From contig JAPXFQ010002151.1 of assembly GCA_028564705.1 (NCBI GenBank), positions 248,001 to 312,000 on the forward strand: a DNA stretch of 64,000 nt, given 5' to 3'. A program made the position numbers and the translations under genes. This DNA comes from Apricaphanius iberus. Taxonomy: Eukaryota; Chordata; Actinopteri; Cyprinodontiformes; Aphaniidae. Shown here piece after piece: positions 12,606 through 22,911 of the stretch (its first letter is position 1; every line of letters starts with the position of its first letter). The notes below the pieces were generated by a model, which had not been told where the DNA came from, ran no database searches, and worked only from the letters and a program-made list of their open reading frames with translations.

Positions 12606-12918
12606 GGGGAATTCCAGGGAAGTCGGGGATTTTATTTGGTATATTCCTTCTCGGAGCAGATGATGAGGAGTGTCTTTTTAGAGCTGGACAGTTTTCTTCA
12701 TAGTTTGAGTTAGGGGGCCTTTCCATTCCACGCCTCAGTGATGGTATAGTGTAGTTCTGCTTCTGAGTGAGACTGGACCGAATAAGCATGGGGCTGCCAG
12801 GTTGTTGTTCCTTCCTTGTCACCGGTAGCGTTGTCTGGTTTCCATATTCTGCGTCAATTTACAGGTGCAGTTCCAAAAGGCATAATTTTGCTGCCATACT
12901 TAGTAGCTGTTTTTCTAA

Positions 12919-13096
12919 TGGTGCGTTCACACCGCCCCAAGCGTCTAGCCAATCACGATCCGCAAGTGTTTTAAACATCCGGCAGCGAGAGACACGCCCA
13001 CACGCTTTGCAAGCTTCTTAAAAATGTATATACCTCAAACTAGATGCTTTGGGAGTATTACTTGATGCAGACAATGCATGCGGTGTGAACGCACCA
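12919..13096. mobile_element. PIF/Harbinger-like MITE with perfect terminal repeats
   Basis: The left end TGGTGCGTTCACACCGC (12919-12935) is the exact reverse complement of the right end (13080-13096). TAA flanks both sides (12916-12918 and 13097-13099), matching the 3-bp TWA duplication of PIF/Harbinger elements. The element is about 178 bp with no coding capacity, so it is non-autonomous. Confidence 0.7.
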
Positions 13097-13099
13097 TAA

Positions 13100-14885
13100 G
13101 GCATCCTGTCTCACAAGCCGTTTATCAAGGTTTTCAGCTGAGCAAAGCGCCATGTTGTTAATTCAGTTTTACAAAAGTCCTTCAGAAGTAATCCACAAAG
13201 GAGAGGCAATCCAGTATAATTGTGTAATTCCAAAGGGTGGGAACATACATTAATTAAGAGGAAAACTAAAAACAGAATCTAAAAGGGGAGAATAGGATGA
13301 AAATGAGGCAAAACTCAGTGAGATCAGGAGAGCTCAGGGAGAGATGTTCCTCCTTCAGTAGTCAGCAGCAAAAAGTAGTAAAGGAAAATAAAATAAAAAA
13401 TACATTTAAATAGTAAAATACTCAATAGCAAAAACAAATGATAGCATGTATCAAGGTTTAAAACTTTCAAACAGAATAAGGTACTTTATTATGACAGTCA
13501 AGCTACAGTATTAATGTTTTCATCATTCATCTAATGAATTATGCCACAGATACAGTACTTGTTAGACCTTCCTGTCAATATTTAATAGGATGAAAATTTA
13601 CCTTTACCATCAGTTACCAGTACTGGTATTGGTGTATCCTTATTTCTCTTTGTCCTGAATTGTGTGCCATTTCCAGGGCCTTAAGTTCAAAGCCATGGAT
13701 TCTCCATAATGTTTTAAGGTATTGTTATAATCACTTTTTCTGTGTATTAAATCAGTTCCTAGTGGATTATGTTTTATTTTTGAGACAAATTTCTGCTCCC
13801 TTGGCAGTGTTAGATGGTAACTCATTTGACAAACTCTTGGAAGATTTGATTCTGGTACAAGGAAGATATAATTATAAAAGTTAAATTCAATAGAAAACTG
13901 CTCTGGGCTATCATTAACCGTGGCTGTCACGAGCTAATGAGTTAAATATGGGATATTTGTTTTGTCACATATTATATCAAACAGGTGTTGGAGGCACAGG
14001 AATAGGCTGTCTTTATCACAATAACGACCACAACTACTGCTTTTGAGGCAGCTGTCAGCAACCCTGAGAGGAAACAATAGAAATGAAAGGCCTGACACAA
14101 CAGGCTGCAATCTATAAATGTTCAAATACTGACTGGATCAAACTGTCCAATGAGAACATGAGGCTGCACCTGTTGAACTAGCACTCGAGACAGACTCCTG
14201 TCTGCCAAATGCATCATCCATCTGGAAACAGGAAAAGATTATTATCAACACATGCTTTTTTAATATTGTTGTCACTCTGTCTCTGTTTGCAGTGAAGAGT
14301 TGATGTTGTTTCCTTCTTATCTTTCTCCTCCCTGTCCTCCACTCATTTTCATTACGGCTCATTCCCTCACAACGGTAATTGGCCCTTGTCTTCCATAACG
14401 TTTATTGCTGTAATGCAAAAAGCAAACAATTTCTGAACAATGAAAGAAAACACAATAACATGACCTAATTTTTGGACAAGTGTTACCTGATTGTGTCATA
14501 AAAAAAGCTCTAACTCAAATATTGTATTTTTAACACTATTTTATTAAACTTCAGGTCTTAAGTGCCTTTTCATGCCTTCTATCTCATGGTAATGTTTGTT
14601 AAATCGCATCAAAAGAAGGCACTGAAAGTGTTCTTCACAAAGATGGTTGACAAAGATAAGCCTTGTAAGACTGAACAGTCTTTCAACAGGTGGTTAGGGA
14701 AATAGTGTAAATGAGGCCACCATGTAAATGTACAGTTGATATTTTCCTCAGCCATCTGATGTTTTGGTTTTCAGCAACAGAAAGTGCACCATGGATATTC
14801 TTCTACGATATCCAACTTGATTTGTTCCGCTGCATTAGATGGGTCAAAAAATTATTTTAAATGCGCTTGTAAATCATCTTATTGA
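13100..14885. other. Non-coding, nothing recognised
   Basis: AT-rich sequence with scattered short open frames on both strands (13640-14362). No domain, splice pattern or repeat family was recognised. Confidence 0.4.
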
Positions 14886-14889
14886 AATT

Positions 14890-15006
14890 TTAGCAAGTAA
14901 TATAATGCTTTACATTTTATGTGTAATGCAATACATTACTTTGTTACTGAAAAACGTAATATATTCCTATAACTCGTTACTTTATTAATGCGTTACTCCC
15001 AACACT
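14890..15006 (-). mobile_element. hAT-type terminal fragment
   Basis: The end 'gcgttactcccaacactg', preceded by 'gttactttattaat' and 'aacgtaatat', is the reverse of a common fish hAT terminus that starts CAGTGTTGGGAGTAACGC. The opposite end was not found, so this is a fragment or the other end has diverged. Confidence 0.55.
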
Positions 15007-15009
15007 GAT

Positions 15010-15460
15010 GAACCAGACAGCCTTGTGCTGCTTGGGGATATGCCATTATGTGTATCAAACAAACTCAGTTGGGTCATCGCCTCTGCAAGTTTCTTTACAC
15101 TGTCTTTCAGCATTGGGTTTTCTGCAATGAGTGAAAACCAAATGCTTGTTGGCTGAACTCCAGAGATCCCTTCAGAGCTTGAAATTATTTGTGTAGAACT
15201 TCAACCAGCGCAAGATGGGCGTCTAGACTGGTTAACTTCTTATCTATTGAGTCCAGGACATAGTTTTAGCTTTCATCTGGAGAATTGGTGAAGGTGCTGG
15301 CCTCAGAACGGGTGCGTTTCTGTGATGGAGTGCTTGTTGGCGTCTCAGATGTGGGTTTTCGTGGCTTGCCCTTAACAATGTTGTCAAAACACTCATCAAA
15401 GTAGCATTCCATGCAGTCCAAGGTTTCCTTGTCCAGATTGTGTAATAGAAAGATAACATT
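15010..15460 (-). pseudogene. LINE ORF1-like fragment (L1/Tx1 type, tentative)
   Basis: Minus-strand frames read as a degraded coiled-coil ORF1-type protein: a basic, proline/threonine-rich stretch, then NYVLDSIDKKLTSLDAHLA-like heptads and a Q/E-rich helix. At least one in-frame stop interrupts it just before NYVLDSID. The similarity to the RNA-binding ORF1 protein of fish L1-like LINEs is by eye only. Confidence 0.4.
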
Positions 15461-15636
15461 TTTATGATTAGTTTAAAGAGAGAGAAACATTTATTGCATT
15501 TGGTTCGAAGTCATTGGCTTGTTTTGCTGAGTTTGTTTGTTTGTTTTACCAGTATACCGCCATTTTACTTACACACAGCACTTGCGAGATCTCAGCAGCT
15601 CATCTCAGCTGTCCGCTCCCTCAGCTTTTATTTCCA

Positions 15637-15757
15637 ATCCATCCATTTTCTTAACCGCTTAGTCCTCTAGTGGTCGCGGTGGCGCTGGTGCCTATCTCCA
15701 GCTGTCAACGGGCGAGAGGCGAGGTACACCCTGGACAGGTCGCCAGTCCATCACAGG
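15637..15757 (-). mobile_element. Rex3/RTE-like 3' tail fragment
   Basis: It has the same order as the copy at 4218-4335: 'atccatccattttcttaacc', 'agctgtcaacgggcgagagg', 'tacaccctggacaggtcgcc', 'agtccatcacagg'. It carries the short CATC tail (GATG in element sense) and is 5'-truncated. The two fragments end at the same point on the right, so this may be a distinct short non-autonomous family. Confidence 0.6.
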
Positions 15758-15759
15758 CT

Positions 15760-16150
15760 TTTATTTCTAAGATCTAATATCTAAAAAAAAATCTAATATC
15801 TAAAAAAAAATCATCCAGCTAGATTATTAAGTTTTATCCAGTAGTGATCTACTGATTGCAAATAAAACTGAGATGGGAAGCAGGTGGCCATTTTATATTG
15901 TTTTTAAATGCTGTTTTTAAACCGTGCTAAAGAAAACATTTAACTGAGTAACTAGCTTCTTTCAGGCTTTATGTAGTTATGGCTAAATGTTATTTCTTCT
16001 TAAAGCTTTCTTTGTAATAACATTTTAAGATTTTTTTCTGTACCACTCTTTAAATAAATAAAATTGTTAAAACAATGAAAATAATGGTTAACAGACAATG
16101 TATGCAGCACTTTTGAAGTATACCAACATGACAGTGACCCTGACTCCCTC
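15760..16150. other. AT-rich non-coding; short tandem duplication
   Basis: Two adjacent copies of a roughly 19-bp unit 'atctaatatctaaaaaaaa' lie at about 15771-15811. Nothing else was recognised. Confidence 0.45.
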
Positions 16151-16159
16151 ACAAGTCAG

Positions 16160-16300
16160 ATATTTTCACGCACTAATATGCAGATTGGCAAACTTGTGGT
16201 AAAGTGCCTTGTCTAAGCACCTTTAAATTTGTTGGGGGATGAACCTGAAATCAAACTAAAAACTTTCAGATTGCAAAATTACTTTTTGCCATCTTTTTTA
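16160..16300 (-). mobile_element. SINE-like remnant
   Basis: 'aagtgccttgtctaagcac' followed by 'gggggatgaacctgaaatca' and 'ttcagattgcaaaattactt' is laid out like the body and decayed tRNA-like head of the fish SINEs seen elsewhere in the window (compare 53690-53815). Both promoter boxes are degraded. Confidence 0.3.
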
Positions 16301-16495
16301 ATATTTTGCACAACAATACAAATGAATCACAATCAGTGTTAAATACCTATGTATGACAACTTTTGGTTTGGATAAAACTATTTCAGAAATAGCTATTTTT
16401 CTCAGATAATTTATCTTATTATTGCCCATATGTTTATATTGTAATATATTATTGCCCAATCTAGAAATACAGAGAATAATAAAAACTGAGCAGGT

Positions 16496-16650
16496 CTAGG
16501 GTGCATCCTAAAACAGAGCTGGCCTTCCTGATGAGTTTATCTAACCTGTTCCTCTCAGCTGTCAGTAAACTGCTGCTCCAACATACAGCACTGTAAAAAA
16601 TGATGGATGCTACCACAGAGTCGTAGAAGGTAACTCTTGATTGTTTGTTT
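16496..16650 (-). mobile_element. Rex1/CR1-like LINE fragment
   Basis: 'ttcctgatgagtttatctaa', 'ctgctgctccaacatacagc' and 'acagagtcgtagaaggt' match the layout of the reverse-transcriptase C-terminal part of fish Rex1-type LINEs. The same family appears to supply 39241-39790. Only about 150 bp remain. Confidence 0.4.
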
Positions 16651-17399
16651 CCAAGGAAGTCAGGTGCAGTACAATGATAAAGGAACCCTTTATTGACAAA
16701 AAAAAAGTTTTAAAAAATTGTATAATGCAATATCTTATTTTTCCAGAAGCTTAATTTTGGTAATCTGTAAGCTCTTAATAATCTAAATGAACATAAATGA
16801 GCATTTACAATACTACCACACTCTGCGTAGAGTGCAGCAATATGACAAGTGAGTTTCATTATTTTAACAGAACTACTCAGATCATGAGAATGGCAATCCC
16901 TATGGTGACTAGCTGTGGGGCCACATCCGCAGCCCCACTAGGGTGGGTTGGCTTTTGGTGTGACCCAAATATCATTTTATCTCAGTAGTATTTCTCTAGA
17001 TGTTTATTTTAATTTTATTTTCCAATAAAAAGATAGGAACGGACTGAGCAGTGTTTTTGCAATGTAGGGGCGGGGAATGGTGTGTGTATGTGTCTTGTGT
17101 GAGCTGAGAGTTAGACTTGGTCGAGAACAATTGATTTGGCTTTAAATGTGTTGTATTTGTTTATTTTTCAACCAGTTCATGTTTTTTAATCATGAAACGT
17201 TCTGTACAAACAAAATTAGGATTTGATTTAAAATAAATGCAATGTTGTAATGTAGCCTATTCTCCTCTATATTGGAATGCATGAGCTGTTTGGATCTATA
17301 GGGCCTATGTTCACATTCATCTGTGCTTTGTTCACTATGACATTACTCTTTTTCCTTGGCTGACCTTTATCACTAATAATCACCTCCCAGTTTCATCCT

Positions 17400-17998
17400 T
17401 AAATTCCTCGGTTTTCTTCACTAAATGAATCACTCCTCAGCGCGCCTCTCATTGGCTGATCCATCCCCATGGTCAGTCAACAGGGGGAACCAACAGGCGG
17501 ATATGGAGTTCCCATTGGCACAGGCGGCGCAGAGCTCCAGGTGGCGCTCCCTTGTGAAAGCGAAGCGGGTTGATAGTTTCCCATCGGCGGCAGTGGCAGC
17601 AGCAGCTGGAGCGCAGGAGTTTATGCCGCGCCCTTTGTGCTCCTCCCTTGGCGGATCATTCTGCGCAGGTTAGAAGCGCTGAAACTACCGGAAGCTGCAG
17701 GAAAGTGCCATTGGAGACGGCGGTGAATTTATTTCAACTTTTATTGGAACGAAAAAACAAAACAAACAGCAACAACAAAAAACAGACTGAAACACTGAGC
17801 GGTTGAGACCTGCCACACAGCAGTTCAGTTTCTTTTAAATTTTGCCCCACTTCTGTTTTGCGCCCGCAGTAACCGAGAGGCGTTTAGAGCGCTCAGGTGA
17901 TCTGATATAGATAGGCTGAAGTGACCTAGATTATTAACAAGTGAACGAAATCTGAACTGGATGTACGTAAAGGACAATATCATACACGCAAGGAAACG
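17400..17998 (+). promoter_or_regulatory. lpar2: Inferred CpG-rich promoter and non-coding exon 1 of lpar2
   Basis: Base composition rises from AT-rich to GC/CpG-rich at 17430-17740 and falls again. Four ATTGG (inverted CCAAT, NF-Y type) boxes occur at about 17451, 17513, 17709 and 17743. The block ends in a near-consensus splice donor, aaacg|gtgagt (GT at 17999-18000). No long open frame continues, as expected of a 5' UTR exon. The next plus-strand acceptor with a downstream gene is the lpar2 coding exon at 42700, so I assign this first exon to lpar2 by position. LPA receptor genes commonly have non-coding first exons. The transcription start is not determined, and a separate non-coding transcript is the main alternative. 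Confidence 0.55.
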
Positions 17999-19854
17999 GT
18001 GAGTTAATACTTTTTTATTCTCCTGTAAAAAAATCTTTAAGTGTTAAAAGAAACCTTAATGTGGGTTTCAATAATCCGTAAACAGACAGTTTAATGGTGT
18101 TTCAAGGTCGAAGTGCTGAGATATCTAAGTCTGGACTCACAGCGCTACAGCGTCTAAAACCTATGCCTTTTGCTTTTTGAGCGATCATTTTAAAGTCACC
18201 GCAAGCAACTTCACATTACTTTACTTTACAGAAAAAGCGTTATCTCCTGAGATAAGGAGTTTAAAATTTGTTTCTTCCTTTTCCCGGATGACTCTGGCAC
18301 ATTCCTTCAAAAGAAAACACAGACAGCATGCATTTTTGTTTAAAGAAGAAAGGTATCCTGTGGACTATAAAAACAAAATTTTTGAAGGCATTTAACTTAC
18401 ACATTTAAATTAAGCAAATTTAAGGCGGAGACATTAGGCTACACTATGACACATTCTAGCAGAATTAGCTGCTATAATTCGGTTATGAATCTTAAAGTTT
18501 TGATTCGAGTTTAGCTGAAAATGTTTTGCCTGAATTAACTGTTAGGGTTAGCTATTCTCTTTAAACGTTTATCAGAGAGCAGTAAGGCTGATATGGTTAT
18601 ATTGGTTGTGTTACTATGATCAGTCTAGTAACAGTGAAAAACTATTATTAGACTCAAGGATGTGAGAATTTAAATTTCTCCACATCTTTTTAGACAGCTT
18701 AGCAGTTCTGGTCGTTACATGTTGTTGTTTTTTTTCTGTGCAAACGATAATAAAGTTGCTTAAAATGTACAGAAATTAATTTATTAACATATTATGCAGG
18801 TTCTTGTTTGGTAAAATCGACTTTTGACGATCTGCATTGTCGTAGGCAACTTGTAAATTTATGAAAACTATAAACTCCCCAAATTTTGTGGCATATAAAT
18901 ACATGATTGTTTTTCAGTTTAAAACAAAATGGATACAATTTAGAGATCCTACTTTAATTCATTAATGGTAAGAGTGTGACAAGATCTCACTGCAAAAGTT
19001 TTCCCAATATTGAAATGCTAGCATATTTTGCATCTGTCTGGCGAAGCGCTTTTTGGTTTATGTCCTTGTGTGTGTGATTTAGTTTAAAAATCAGTCTTAG
19101 CCCTATCTATGTTTGAGGCTCTTGTTTTGGATTTGGAAAGAAATTACTTCCTGCTCTGGTTCTAAATCCTTCCTACAATAGCTTTTAAATTATCTGGCAG
19201 CATTTTGTGCTCTTGGATATGAACAAAAAAATAATGAAATGGGGAAATGACCAAAACCCTGAGAACAGTAAGTGAGAAAGTACAGTGAGTAAGTAGGCAA
19301 CTGTTTGCTTCTAATGATAACGTTGGGGTCGGCTTTGTACTGTTTCATATTTGACAGTATGTTAAAAGGCTCATTTAAAGTTAATTGAGACTGGATTACA
19401 TTCGATCCTGTCTGACTTAATAGTTTGACTAAACTGAAGCTAAATAATTTTGTATTTAACCAAAATTCCTAAAACTTTGTTTTAGTTATGAAAACAGAAA
19501 ATGTACTATTAAAATCTACACTGAGTAATGATGCACTGACTACATATTCTTTAAAACACAGTATGTGAAATCTTTATAAAGGTGAAAAAAATTAGCTTAA
19601 AAAATCTAATACTTGTCAACCCAATAGAATGCATCATATTGTCTTGATGTGTGGTCCCACCCTTAATGAATAGGAACAATCTTGCAATTCTTCCATTTTT
19701 CTGTTAGATTCAAAGTGCTTCCTCTATCCCAAAATGTGCAGCACTCTATCAAATATAACAAAAATTTGGTAGCCTATTGGTCAATCTTTTAGAAAATTAT
19801 TGACAAAAACATGTTTGGCCGATGGCTCCTGTATGTACCTGGAATACGTAGAGT

Positions 19855-20230
19855 GGAGCAAAAAAAGCATTTAGTCAGCCCCAAATTGTGCTAGTTCTCC
19901 CATTAAAAGAAAAAATGAGAGAGACCTGTCATTTTTATGATGGGTATACTTTAACTATGAGAGACAAAATAAGAAAAAAGTCAACAAAAGAAAATCACAA
20001 GGTCTGATTTTTAAATAATTTATTGACAAATTATGGTGGAAAATAATTGTTCAATAACAAAACTTCATTTCAATACTTTGTTATATACCCTTTGTTGGTA
20101 GTGAAGGAGGTCAAATGCTTTCTGTAAGTCTTCACAACGTTTTCATGCTGTTGCTTTTTGGGCCCATTCCTCAATCCAGATTGATACTAGGGCAGTGATG
20201 TAGGGCTGTCGCTGGGAAACACGGACTTTC
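19855..20230 (-). mobile_element. Tc1-like terminal region
   Basis: 'aaagcatttagtcagcccc', then 'ctagttctcccattaaaag', 'caaattatggtggaaaataa' and 'ctttgttatataccctttg' follow the order of the terminal untranslated part of a common fish Tc1-type family read toward its transposase. No matching opposite end is seen. It abuts the transposase fragment at 20229-20540. Confidence 0.6.
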
Positions 20231-20540
20231 AACTCCCTCCAGACATTTTAGGATGCAGCTCAGCATTTATTATCCTCACAACACAAGACGAGTTCTTCCA
20301 AAAAGTTTTATTTTGGGTTTCATCTACCCATATGAGATTCTCCCAATCCTCTTCTGGATCATCCAAAGGCTCTCTAGTAAACTTCAGACAGGCCTGGACA
20401 TGTATTGGACTTAGCACCCCCGTGTGGTCGTTGGATTTTTGTTCAGGACGCAATGACTTAATGCATGTGATAGATGATGTGGTGCTACCAAATATGGTTA
20501 ATTGAGGGCATTTCCTTAATATCATAGGCCGAGAAACCAT
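20229..20540 (-). pseudogene. Tc1/mariner transposase fragment
   Basis: An open minus-strand frame of 103 residues includes LDDPEEDWENLIWVDETQN, matching the region around the first catalytic aspartate of Tc1-type transposases (WxDET). The preceding KFTREPL part matches the helix before it. About two thirds of the protein is missing on both sides, and the junction with 19855-20230 looks like an internal deletion. Confidence 0.7.
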
Positions 20541-21520
20541 TTACTCATTTGTTTGCATATTTAGGCAGATGAAACTACACTAAGTGAATTGGAATACCAG
20601 TTACATCAGTGTTGTCAATGCAGGTGGTAATCCTTTAAGAGTCGCCAGACTCCCGTAAAGATAAGCATTTTTCTGATCTTACTAAGAAGTCAAGCAGAGC
20701 TGGGCTCACTACTCCATTGAATTGCTTGCTGTGGCGCTTCTGTTGAAGGGAGGAGGAGGGAGAACAGACCTGGGTGTGGCTCCTCAGTTAATGACTGGTT
20801 TGCTTTCAAACTGGTGTTTACTGATCCAGGCCGGTTCATTCACACACAAATACAGGCATGTGACCTGTATAAAAATGCACAGCCATGTAAATCTTTGGAA
20901 CCACATAAGTGTGGAGGAGATGACACAGTGAACTTGGTGTGGTCAAAAACTTGTAACTTTGACATGGACAGTTCCAGTTTGAGATTGTAGTAAGATATTT
21001 CTTCATTGGTGATGGTGTAAATTTTTTCTTTCATATTAATTATATTCTATGTTGCTGAAATGATTAGATTCTGAGTGCAACTGGGCAAAGTTTAGGGGAC
21101 AGGAAGTGGTGTGGATGTCTCAAGTCGGGGGTTGTGAGGTATTTGCTCTGTGACCCTTGTTTGTTTTCTTCTCCTGTGAAGCTTCCCATTCCTAATGTGT
21201 GGATTCTTGTGCAACATTCTGAAGAAAATAAAGGTTTCATGTCCTGATAGGAATTAATAAAAAAATGGGAGGGAAATTCTTTAATAATATAATCATTCTA
21301 CGATTTTATAGATGCATCAGAGGAAGCTCATTAACCGACCAGAAACAAACTTTTACAGAAAGTTTTGAAAACAAAAATCTTATTTTCTTTTAGTTTCTAT
21401 TGATTTTCTAAATCCATAAGAACAACATTTTATGGAAATTTTGTGCTGGAAAATTTAGTTTTTAATGTAATATGACTTATGTCTGTACAGTAGGAAAAAC
21501 AGCCATATATGCAGAAATAT

Positions 21521-21640
21521 CCATCAATCCATTATCTATACAGTCGTCATTTTGTGGGGCGGGGTGGGAGAGGTCTGGTGCCGATCTCCAGCAGTCATCA
21601 GGAGAGAGTTACACCCTGAAATGGTCGCCAGTACATTGCA
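21521..21640 (-). mobile_element. Rex3/RTE-like 3' tail fragment
   Basis: A diverged copy of the segment at 15637-15757: 'ccatcaatccattatctata', 'ctggtgccgatctccagcag', 'gagttacaccctgaaatggt', 'cgccagtacattgca'. Terminal tandem units are nearly lost. Confidence 0.5.
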
Positions 21641-22911
21641 GCAGACTATAGCGCAGGGCAATCTGGGTAAAAGAGACAACTCTGCATTGTTGTCTGTTTA
21701 TCCTGAGCTCGTTGATGCAACATATTTTTGCCAAAGACAACAGAGCAATCCTAAAATGGCTAAAATCTGGTGCCACTCCATGTTTATTTACATTTCACAG
21801 AACAGGAAGCAGCCCTTTTGTTCAGTGCCTCTTGGTGCAGCGCCACCACAGGCGAGGAGGTAAACATGTTGCTCAAAAACCTTGTTTCATTTGACATAGA
21901 ATAGTTAGTTTTACCGATTTCACCAGATTTAAATTTGAACAGATTCCAATTTCTCTTTAAAAACTACAATGCTGTGAAAAGAATTTATTTTGTATTTTGC
22001 TTTTTGATCACGCTTAACTTTCCCATCAACCGTATTTTAATGTGACAAAGACAACCTTAGTAAATCCATAAAACAAGCTGTTTTTAAACAAACTTTTTCC
22101 TTTATTACTGGAAACTGGGTGTCCAAATCGACCCAGATTTGAGCGTTTGAAGTAGCTGCCAAGCATGTTTAACCATAAACTAGCTGATTTATTCATCGCT
22201 GGGTTCAGATTCACTAGCCACACCCAGCATTGATTACCACCAGACTAGTTAAATCAGGAAATGTTCATAAGAAGCAATACATCTTGTTGCAAGCCAAAAA
22301 GAGAAAACAGATGTAATAATATTTATGAGTCAGAAAACTGTTACAAAATCAAGTCTTTGACAATCCAGTGAACAAAAGTGAAAGTCACCCTCAACAAATG
22401 GTGAAAACCTGGATTGCAGTTTAACCATCCCAGGACTGGCTGGCCAGTCAAGAGATTGTTGTGTTTAGATGTAGAAAAACAAGACTTTGTGTGTATTCCA
22501 GATAACTAAGATCAATTTTTCCACTCAGATGCCCAAAAGGCCCACATTGAAACACAGAGGTTTAACTCTCGAAAAGATAAAATGGAGCAACTTTGCTAAA
22601 CCTTGATTAGCTTCCTTGTTATCTGCTGGAAGTCTCCTGCTCTCTTGCAGCCTGAGTGATATGCTTGTTTTAACGTGTCCTAGAAAATCCACTGTTCTTT
22701 TTAAACTATTTGTCTGTGCTTCCTCTGAGTTTGTGTCTAAACACATCATTGATCCCAACCCTAGCTGACTTTAAGTATTACTCAGTCAGTGACGGCATTC
22801 ACATTGTAAAATGTGTTATTGTCAGCATGAACTGGCAGAGCGTTCATGGATCTGAAAAAGATTTGATTTTGTATTTTCTAAAAGGTCAGAGAGATTTCTG
22901 TTTCTGTCTGC

